Shown here: positions 56,337 to 64,000 of the stretch, piece after piece
Layout of the letters: every line of letters begins with the position of its first letter
Numbering within the stretch: the stretch's first letter is position 1
Source: Paracamarosporium sp. OC-R06-R3
Lineage: Eukaryota > Ascomycota > Dothideomycetes > Pleosporales > Didymosphaeriaceae
Assembly: GCA_019828545.1 (NCBI GenBank)
Contig: JACVRA010000258.1
Coordinates: 124,001 to 188,000 of the forward strand
Length of the DNA: 64,000 nt
Reading direction: 5' to 3'
The notes under the pieces: generated by a model
Seen by the model: the letters and a program-made list of their open reading frames with translations, nothing else
What the model was told of the DNA's origin: nothing
The model's database searches: none
Made by a program: the position numbers and the translations under genes

Positions 56337-56550
56337 TAATTGGTGACACCAGTACCGACTTCGTAGATGATACCAGAGAAATCGCAGCCAACAGTTGACG
56401 GAGCGTCATAAGCAACGTGCTTCCAGTCAGTGGGGTTGAGAGCTACGGCGGTGGCTTTGGTGAGGATGTTGTGCGGTTTGGTGATTTTAGGGATGGGGCG
56501 TCGGTTACGACTCGGGCATCGTTGAGACCGAAGATTTGGAAGGATTTCAT
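56310..56550 (-). pseudogene. Relic of a medium-chain dehydrogenase, N-terminal part
   Basis: From an ATG at 56550 the minus strand reads MKSFQIFGLNDARVVTDAP. A one-base shift then gives PKITKPHNILTKATAVALNP and TDWKHVAYDAP-STVGCDFSGIIYEVGTGV-TNYRK. This is the N-terminus of the toxD-like MDR dehydrogenases (the NPTDWKH block and GCDFSG block are characteristic). Similarity ends at about 56330. The missing remainder corresponds to what is found at 53142-54060 on the same strand. Confidence 0.75.
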
Positions 56551-57949
56551 TGTGGGACGGGTGGTTGCGTTCTGGAACCAGGTGGGAATGGTGCTCTAGA
56601 TGGAAATAGGCTCTGATAATTTGGACGAGAAGACATCAGCATGGACGTGAGGAATATTTGTACGTATTTGCGTCACGGGTTCTGTTTTAGAGACTGATGT
56701 TTCTCGTGTACGTATTGGGTATTAGGTGGATAGGTTTTCATGACCTTTGCGCTCCGATGTTCGTTGACCTGCTGATACCTGAGCGCGCAATTAACTATGT
56801 AATCAACCAGCTCGAAAAGAACGCTATAATAGGGGTAAGCCGAATGCTATCTCGCTGACAAAAGCGGGACGATGCGATATTGCAAGGTTCCAAGAAGTTC
56901 CAAGAAGAGCGGGTCAAGAGAGGAATGCGATATGGTAGATACCTTGGACGAAACAGCGGAGATATTTCGGAATCAAAAATCCACGACCTGTTTTACCTTG
57001 CTTCAAGCATCACAGAATTCCTAGTGTGGGATTCTGGGACATTTGCGGAACTCCGCCACTTTTGCAGACCTTTTATAGCAGATTTATAATCATCAACATC
57101 CTCCTTCTAGATGGCCCAATCTGGTATACGAGGCGAACATGGCCCAATATTTTGGCATACAAGGCTGATGCTTCTACTATACTTGAGTGGTCAGATCAAC
57201 AGGCTTTGGCCAATCAAAGCCATTTGTAGTGAATAGACAAAACAGCTACTAGAAATCCGAACATCTTCGGAATCATCGCAGTACGTATTTGGAACATAGG
57301 AAGAATGGGAATTAACGGTGATAAGCTCTTCGCTCGTAGAACCTATCCTTGCTGACGAATAAGGCGGATTTACACACAAGCCTCGTCCGTAGGTGATACA
57401 CTCTCTATCGAAGGGAGAAGCCCGACGTCGATCTTCAATTTGCATCATCGAATTGAAAGATGGCATGATTTCACATGTACTGCACATGGAGACGACTTTG
57501 TATAGCGGGACGCTGGGTCTACTATTTGCGTAGGCCTAGATTAGTTGAATATAGGAAACCATATGCAAATACGTGCTATAGATTCACTTTCACCTCAGAA
57601 ATGAAACAACCTGAATAGCGAGAACACTTTGAATGTGGAAGTCTTGAGGTTCCTAAACAAGTAGTATAATATGCACATATCCAGGCTCTAAGTGGTCAGT
57701 TCTTAGGCTAGAAAATTAGTCCATGCCATTTCACACGGATCTGATGAAGCTGTTGTGGGGAATACGGATGGCTGCGGGAGTTTTTGCAAGGCGATTGGAT
57801 GAAATTTGTGGAGAGGTGCCTCAGCTTGGGATAATGTATGGCGGTAAGATAACTGTCTGAGAAGTATTTAAAGAGCGGAAAGTACCAGTCTTCTGCTCAT
57901 CAGTTCCCATCAGAGAATCTATTAATCATTCAATCTCTAAACTGCAACC
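56551..57949. other. Intergenic, 1.4 kb
   Basis: No gene supported. The last 100 bp before 57950 contains a TATTTAAAG box (about 57866-57874) and a CT/CA-rich leader, a plausible core promoter of the second aldehyde dehydrogenase gene. Confidence 0.45.
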
Positions 57950-59707
57950 ATGAGCTACCACCATAAGCTTTTCATCAACAATGAGGTGCATTTTCCCCTT
58001 TCATTCCTGTCGTCTCTTCAACCACTGACTTGAGAGATAGTGGGTTGATGCCAAATCCGGCGAGACCCTCAGCGTCTACAACCCTCACGATTCATCCCTT
58101 GTAGCCGACAACATCCAAGTAGCCGGCCAAGCTGACATCGACGCTGTCGTTGCAGCCTCTCGCACGGCTTTCAAGGGTGAATGGTCCAAATGGCTGCCTC
58201 ATCAGCGCACAGTTGCTATGAACAAGCTTGCAGACCTGCTGGAGAAGCATGCAGACGATTTAAGGCCATGGGAGAGCAAGTGTATGGGCCAACCAACTAT
58301 AGTCACAGAGTATATATATGCTCTTGTTGTGTCCGCGTTCCGATGTACGGCTCCAAAGTGTGGGCGTAAACAGTGGATAGTCGAGCTAACCGCGGGTAGA
58401 CTACGCGGGAATGACGGACAAAGTCGCCGGTGAATCGTATCCGGGAACGGACGGCTCATACAGAGTAAGTGATGTATTAGTGAACGACAATCCGATACTG
58501 ATACATGAGCGTAGATTGTCGAATACGACCCAATTGGAGTCTGCGCGGGAATTGGTGCGTGGAACGGTTCGCCACTCTTCTTTGCATTTAAGGTTGCACC
58601 CGCTCTAGCCGCAGGATGCACGTTCATCTTCAAGCCTTCTGAGAAGACCCCAATTGGGGTTTTGCAATTTGGCGATTTGATCAAAGAGGCTGGGTTCCCT
58701 CCAGGTATGTCATCTTCCGGGCGTTGATTGCCCTGACATATATTCATTGAGAGCAGGTGTGATTCAGATCGTAAATGGCGACGGGAAGACTGGTGCGATG
58801 CTCGCTAGCCACACGGATATCAATAAAATCTCGTTCACTGGATCAGTGCCCGCCGGAAAGAAGGTACAGGAGCTAGCTGCAAAAAGGTAAGCGCTTAGTC
58901 TCCTACACTCAATCCATAGTCAGCTTATCTCGGATAGTAATCTCAAACGAGTCGTTCTCGAGCTTGGAGGCAAGTCTCCAAGTCTCATCTTCGCCGACGC
59001 CGATCTAGAGAACGCTCTCCTTCATCATAGCCAAAATTTTCTCTACAACTCGGGCCAGATTTGTGTGTCTGCTTCACGGACGTTCGTGCACGAAGACATT
59101 GCAGAGAAGTTCGTCGCTGAGTTAAAGCAACGATTCCAGCAGTACGGTCAGGCATCTGGCCAGCCATTAGACGAGAAAACGTTTCTCGGCCCACTTGCCG
59201 ATGATAAGCAGTTTGAACGCGTCATGAATTTCCTAGATATAGGAAAGAATGAGGCTGAACTAGTCACTGGAGGTAGGCAACACGGCGACACCGGGTACTA
59301 CGTCGAACCAACTATCTTTTTAAATCCAAAGGATGATGCACGCATCTATCGTGAGGAGATCTTCGGACCTGTACTCACGATCCGAACATTCAAAACGGAG
59401 GAGGAAGTCATCCAGCTCGCCAACGACACGAGTTTTGGTTTGGCTGCGTACGTCTTCACGTCATCAATTGGTCGTGCACTTCGTATTGCAAGACAGTTAG
59501 AAGCAGGTGGAGTAAACATCAATACATCCGACAAGATCAGCGTTCAAACCCCGTTTGGCGGTATGAAGCAGAGCGGTCTCGGGCGCGAAGGAGGTCGTCA
59601 AGGCCTCATGAATTACCTCGAGGCAAAGACGATTAACATCAAGTGAGTTTCCTAGCTTAATGGAATGTTGGAAGTGCATACTAACAAAAAATAGCATGAG
59701 TTTGTAA
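57950..59707 (+). CDS. NAD(P)-dependent aldehyde dehydrogenase (second copy)
   Basis: Seven exons (57950-57985, 58041-58344, 58400-58464, 58515-58704, 58757-58886, 58938-59642, 59695-59707) give 480 residues, every phase checked. The last exon encodes only NMSL and the stop. Landmarks: GIGAWNGSPLFFAFKVAPAL, FTGSVPAGKKV, catalytic Glu in LELGGKSPS, catalytic Cys in NSGQICVSASRT, EEIFGPVLT, and FGGMKQSGLGREGG. It resembles the betaine-aldehyde/aminoaldehyde-like branch of the ALDH superfamily more than the first copy does. Cytosolic by absence of a targeting signal. Intact; intron pattern quite different from the first ALDH, so an old paralogue. Confidence 0.92.
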
Positions 59708-60956
59708 GCACATGGGGTAGAAAGTGCGCTTTGTGCGTATGGCATGAAAGATAAGTACGGTGTAGTAAGCTGAGGTAGTCGAGATAATGTGTCATACCTC
59801 TTTGCCATTACGTGGATTGATACATTGTGCAGTCTAGAGTCTTGAATGATGTTATCGCTAAGGTGCCAGGTGGATGTGTGAGAGCGACGCAGTATGCTAC
59901 TAACCCAAAGAGTCACGGACGAACCGTTAGCTGATGGACCGCAAGGTGCTCTGCTGCCGGATTTTCATATCCCTTCCCGGGGGTGGCTGGACGAGACCCT
60001 TCTTGCACCATGAATCCTGGAATTGTATAATGAGAATGTCCTAACCTGTCTCCCCAGCCTGTTCCTGTAAGCGGTACCTGCTGCCGCGACACTAAGACCT
60101 ATTTAACAGCCAATGGTAGTATCTAGGAGGTAATCGTATCATCTGTATAACTCTGATATCTGGCACATCCTTCTGTGGTTGTTGTCGACCTTCAAGAAAT
60201 AGACAACCAGTTCGCTGAAGCCGATACAGTATGTTAGGACCAAGGAGAGCTACAGCCCAAGAACATGTGGAAAAAGCAATATGTGTAGCCGTAGGTCAAG
60301 ACCGCAGCGACGGAGTCGCCTCCAGGATCCAAATCGTTCGGGTAGAACCATCCTTCCAATAACACCTTCCCCAAATACCTCAAATTCACTATCACGACCG
60401 GAATTATGATCGATTATTGGCCAGGGGGACTTCGTGGGAAGATACGAAACAGTGGTATCTACATAGGTATGTTTACAGATAACTTCTAAGCAACGCTATG
60501 ATGGTCACTTTCAAAGAAGGAGACCGACCCGCCCCTGCCCTGAACTTTGTAAATTCATGCGGTAGAACATGATGCGGACAGAATACGGTACAAAACGGTT
60601 TCTTTTCAAAACACAGACATCCCGTCGAGGTTAGGTACGTGAAACTGTAATGGGCCCAGGCCCTCTGAAATTCTATACTGGGACAATGCCCTCGAGGTTT
60701 ACTCTTAAGTATGTTTTATCATTTCAGAACAATAGCCTCAGAGCTACCTCCACCTAAACAGGAGCTAGCTCCAGAGGACATGTATATAAAGGCTGTAGAT
60801 CTGGTACCACTTCGACTTTATCGAATTCATTTTTGTGATCTCCTGGTAATCAGATAGTTCGGACCCAAAGTCTCTTACACAAACGCCTGCGATGGTGGCT
60901 TTCCTGCGAAGTTTTGACTTACGTCCAAAGCCGCCCTCATGTTGTACGAGAACAAC
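59708..60956. other. Intergenic, 1.2 kb
   Basis: Convergent spacer between the second aldehyde dehydrogenase and the unrecognised minus-strand gene. Contains the second copy of the 27-bp match at 60880-60906. No gene seen. Confidence 0.45.
60880..60906 (+). repeat. 27-bp match to 56310-56336
   Basis: Partner of the short repeat next to the dehydrogenase relic; differences are all transitions. It lies 50 bp downstream of the stop of the adjacent minus-strand gene. Confidence 0.6.
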
Positions 60957-62255
60957 TCAGCCACAAATTTGATAGTCTGCTACCCACATTTCGCTTGTAG
61001 GTGTCAGCTCTAGGACTATTCCGCCCGAGCCTGCCCATAGGTTCGGAATTTCCAGAAGTTTCACAACATCCGGAACCATTGTGGATAGGATATGTCTCCA
61101 TGTACCAGCTGGCATACTTGCGAACTGTTCTAAAATAGTCGGGAGATGTTCCATGACGATATAATTAGCGTGCTGATATTCCATAACAATGGAATGAGGT
61201 GTAGTGACCCAGGTAAGATGGAATCCACTATGGGTAGACATGAATTTCTTTTCCAAGACTTTCCTCACCCAGTGGTTCCGAGAATCAATGCTACCCCACC
61301 AATCTTCTATGTCCTTCACCTCATCAGGAATATTCGATAACGCAGCTATGATGCTGTCGATAAGGGTTTCATCCTCGCCTCCATTGGTAGTGACTCGACG
61401 CTTGATTCGGCTGGCCTCTTCCAGCCATGATTCCGTGAGAAGATAAGGACCATCTCTTTTATTATGTAGCAAGTCAATTCCTTGTAGAAGCCCTTGGACA
61501 CGCTTTATCAGCGAGCATGTAGGGTCATTCAGGTCTGGTAGAACAGCCCCGGTGTTCGACACGCCATGTTGGATTGCGTTAAAGTATCTGGCGATCATGG
61601 CTTCCTTCTCGAATTTCAACAGATTTCCCCCAGTAAACCATGAGAAGCAGCTGAATGGCTCTTGTGGCCTTCCAAGCTCTGTCGGTCTCGACTGGAAGGA
61701 GACTTTGAATTTCAAGGTCTCCTCTCGAATGATCGAAAGCTGTCCAAAGGTCAGCCGGCAGGTGGTCTTTGGGCTTCCCTTTGATAACTCATCCGGAGCA
61801 GCGTCGCTGTATACTCGGAATAAGTTGATGATGTGGCAAAACGCCTGACCTTCTATATCAAGAGATATCTGACCTGACTCCGTAGGATCGGTGCCATCGG
61901 TGGGTATTCTCCAAGCAAGGATACCACGGCCCGGTCGGATATCTAGAGCATAGAGTAGGTGAGCCCACCCGAATGTGGACTCACAGCTGCCGCCAGGTTT
62001 GAAATGTCCGTTCTCTCTGACTAAATGGTCCTCAAATGCTGTATTTCCAAGGATTGGCTGTCGCCAGCGTCTGTTCGCATCCACGGCCTCCTCAGCCCAC
62101 TCTCCTAACCTCTCTCGCAGGGCCTGCACAGCACTGCGTCTTCGCAAAATGGAAGAAACCGGCCGCGCGATAAGATCAACGACAGCCCCGGCAAGCGTCA
62201 CGGTTTTCTGGCCGTCATCGATCACACGGCCGTATGAATCTGGCTGAGCAGCCAT
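60957..62255 (-). CDS. Unrecognised protein, about 432 aa
   Basis: Long single frame. The first ATG in frame is at 62255 (MAAQPDSYGRVIDDGQKTV); the frame is open upstream to about 62363 without an ATG, so a spliced 5' exon is possible. The N-terminal part has a hydrophobic stretch (TLAGAVVDLIARPVSSILRR), then a conserved-looking block FGWAHLLYALDIRPGRGILAWRIP and GQAFCHIINLFRVYS. The remainder is helical. Blocks like these recall uncharacterised ascomycete proteins, but I cannot name the family. No catalytic motif, membrane domain or signal peptide is clear. Ends at a normal stop. Confidence 0.65.
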   Translation of the reverse strand: MAAQPDSYGRVIDDGQKTVTLAGAVVDLIARPVSSILRRRSAVQALRERLGEWAEEAVDANRRWRQPILGNTAFEDHLVRENGHFKPGGSCESTFGWAHLLYALDIRPGRGILAWRIPTDGTDPTESGQISLDIEGQAFCHIINLFRVYSDAAPDELSKGSPKTTCRLTFGQLSIIREETLKFKVSFQSRPTELGRPQEPFSCFSWFTGGNLLKFEKEAMIARYFNAIQHGVSNTGAVLPDLNDPTCSLIKRVQGLLQGIDLLHNKRDGPYLLTESWLEEASRIKRRVTTNGGEDETLIDSIIAALSNIPDEVKDIEDWWGSIDSRNHWVRKVLEKKFMSTHSGFHLTWVTTPHSIVMEYQHANYIVMEHLPTILEQFASMPAGTWRHILSTMVPDVVKLLEIPNLWAGSGGIVLELTPTSEMWVADYQICG

Positions 62256-63344
62256 CCGTACGAGTGAGGGTATTGGAACGTGGGACAGCCACCCCGTAGT
62301 AGCTCGAAGTCGAGAGAGGAGCGTCAAAGCGATCAGCAGCGATATATACGACGTAAACTATGGGAGCGACAACGTTACAGTGAGCATCCGACAATATAAT
62401 GTTCTTCACAAGACTAAGACAGAAAAAGGTGCAGTCTCAGCCGGTCTTCTCGTGCTGGCAGGCTGCGGCTGAGCTCGACGCCACCACGTGGGGAAGGTGA
62501 TACGAAGCCTGGTCCGCAAAATCGAAAGCGAGGCAGGGTAAGTAGCTGTAGCTAGATATCACGATGCGTATCTCTTTGTCGATAGAATTAGTTCGAATGA
62601 AGTTATTCCAATCCTCTGAAGACTAAGGTAAGTAGTGTATCTATTATCTTCACTTAGCCCTCTACCACGATCACCGTATGCCTACACTCTTCCCTCCTCT
62701 AAAGCTTCATCGGCACATTCGCCACATTATAAACGATAATCTTCATTATACTAGATACCCCATCCACAAATCCACATACTCAAACCCCACAACCCATCAA
62801 CAACTCACCGCAGTGCTCAAATCATCTCTATCTTCTTTCTCCTCGCTCTCCTCGACACTCATAATCCATACGTATCCACCAACACCTCACAAATCACAAA
62901 ACGCCCTTCGTTGATAGCTGAGATTGGCGGGGGAACGTTGTGTTAGGCACGGGTCTGTAAGAATGGACTAAAAGGAAGAGGACAACGAGAAAATAGAGTA
63001 TCAGATGAGTAATGACTGCTAGGGGAAATCTCGTATGTTCTTAGCGGATAACGGTTCAAGAAGGAGAAGGGGAAGAGGGTGAGGTGTGACGAGACGTTGT
63101 ATGTAGGTGGGATGTTGTGGATGAGTACTCAGTCAGTTTCTCAATGGATGGTGAATACTGTTTAAAATGTATGAGATAATAACAACCGGATGGATAGATA
63201 AACAACGGAGACGCTATGCATCCAGCCGGTACAAGCTAATCCAATCTCAAGACAACAAGAGCGTCATCACATGCACACACATCCTCAATCGAACCCATCT
63301 AAAAAACTCCTTTCATTCCAACCCCCTTCTAATCTTCTACTTTC
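62256..63344. other. Intergenic, 1.1 kb
   Basis: Upstream of the unrecognised gene and downstream of the xylulose reductase gene (both minus). A CA/CT-rich patch (62690-62900) with a 78-codon frame looks non-coding. Confidence 0.4.
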
Positions 63345-64000
63345 TCACTCCTCCGGCCCCTCAATCAAAACCTTAATTCCCTTCCCTGCCTTGACATCCC
63401 TGAACGCCTCCTCAGCATCATCAAACTTAACCTTATTCGTAATAAGCTCCTTAATAGAAATGCGTTTCGTGGCGACGAGATCCACGGCCGTCTGGTAGTC
63501 GCCTGAGCCGTAGCGGAATGAGCCCTTTACGTTGAGCTCCTTTGTGCACATTGCCATGATGGGGAACGTGATGTCGGGTTTACCCATGCCGCCCTAGTGT
63601 TGTGTTAGATGAACTGCTAAGAGGAGTGAAGGGGTCGGGGTAATGGTGAGGGATAAAGACGTACCTGGACGTATGTTCCGCCCATGCGCAGCGCGTGTAT
63701 GGCCGTTTGTATGCATGGTTCGGCGCCGCTGGCGTCGATAATGATGTCGGCACCAGGACCAAGATCGCATTCCTTGATCATGTTTCTTGCGTTTTCCTCT
63801 GCGCTGACTCGTGCGCTCTTGAAGCTCGTTGTCGCGGCGTACTTGAGCGCGAATTGCAGTCTCTCCTCGTTGATGTCGACTGTGACCACCTTCGTCGCGC
63901 CGTACGCCTTTGCGACCGCGCAGCAGAGAAGACCCACGGGGCCGGCGCCGAAGACGACAACTGAGTCGCCAGGCTTGACGGCTGCTTGCCGCGTAATATG
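63345..64000 (-). CDS. xdhA: D-xylulose reductase (xylitol dehydrogenase), 3' part
   Basis: Two exons visible: 64000-63665 (5' end beyond the window) and 63593-63345, joined across a 71-bp intron with frame kept. The Rossmann motif VVFGAGPVGLLCCAVAKAYGA is followed by the NAD-selecting Asp in VTVDINEERL. Then come DASGAEPCIQTAIHALRMGGTYVQ-GGMGKPDITFP and the C-terminal FRYGSGDYQTAVDLV and KAGKGIKVLIEGP, which closely follow fungal xylitol dehydrogenases of the pentose catabolic pathway. L-arabitol dehydrogenase and sorbitol dehydrogenase are close relatives and not excluded. The catalytic zinc half lies outside the window. Confidence 0.87.

Overview
This window looks like nuclear DNA of a filamentous ascomycete (Pezizomycotina, possibly Dothideomycetes; the class is my inference). 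The reasons are many short introns of about 46-60 bp with GT...CTAAC/CTGAC...AG signals, genes on both strands with AT-richer spacers, and families typical of these fungi: PDR-type ABC transporter, CFEM/Pth11-like receptor, HET domain, Clr5-ankyrin protein, S1/P1 nuclease, peroxisomal ABCD transporter and D-xylulose reductase. It is a scaffold with one 45-base run of N at 25045-25089. Gene models below were spliced by eye, checking phase at each junction; none has transcript support.

Layout. 1-6 kb: three secreted or probably secreted proteins on +: the 3' part of a DUF5695 protein, an unrecognised 546-residue secreted protein, and a zinc metallopeptidase-like protein resembling con-13. 6-15 kb: two minus-strand genes, an intact 18-exon PDR (ABC-G) drug-efflux pump and an intact Mx/Vps1-like dynamin. 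15-19.5 kb: a cytochrome P450 flanked by two diverged direct copies of an old sequence, one beside a relic of a GMC oxidoreductase FAD motif. 19.5-24 kb: Phs1-type 3-hydroxyacyl-CoA dehydratase, a two-domain extradiol dioxygenase/glyoxalase-fold protein and an S1/P1 nuclease. 24-26.6 kb: poorly characterised, repeat-rich DNA with the assembly gap and a 155-residue orphan gene. 26.6-31 kb: two seven-helix rhodopsin-family receptor-like genes, one with an N-terminal CFEM domain.

31.5-33 kb holds a HET-domain pseudogene with frameshifts and an internal stop. 34-38.4 kb is a 1393-residue sterol glucosyltransferase-like protein with a tail of about five ubiquitin-interacting-like motifs. 38.7-44.2 kb has a small ankyrin protein and a 1176-residue Clr5-ankyrin protein. 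44.9-48.5 kb has a peroxisomal fatty-acyl ABC transporter and a secreted DUF4360 protein. 50.8-59.7 kb contains two aldehyde dehydrogenases bracketing a striking segment: an intronless, GC-rich, bacterial-type PQQ sugar dehydrogenase-like gene on + lies between N-terminal and C-terminal relics of a medium-chain dehydrogenase on -. 60.9-62.3 kb is an unrecognised protein, and the right edge cuts a D-xylulose reductase.

There is no obvious single pathway or biosynthetic cluster. Lipid/aldehyde metabolism (Phs1, ABCD, sterol glucosyltransferase, two ALDHs, P450) and self/non-self or signalling families (HET, Clr5-ankyrin, dynamin, CFEM receptor) are both well represented. The best candidates for something unusual are the sugar-dehydrogenase insertion with a folded-looking inverted-repeat element beside it, and the sterol glucosyltransferase with its UIM array. 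I saw no CRISPR array, rRNA or convincing tRNA.
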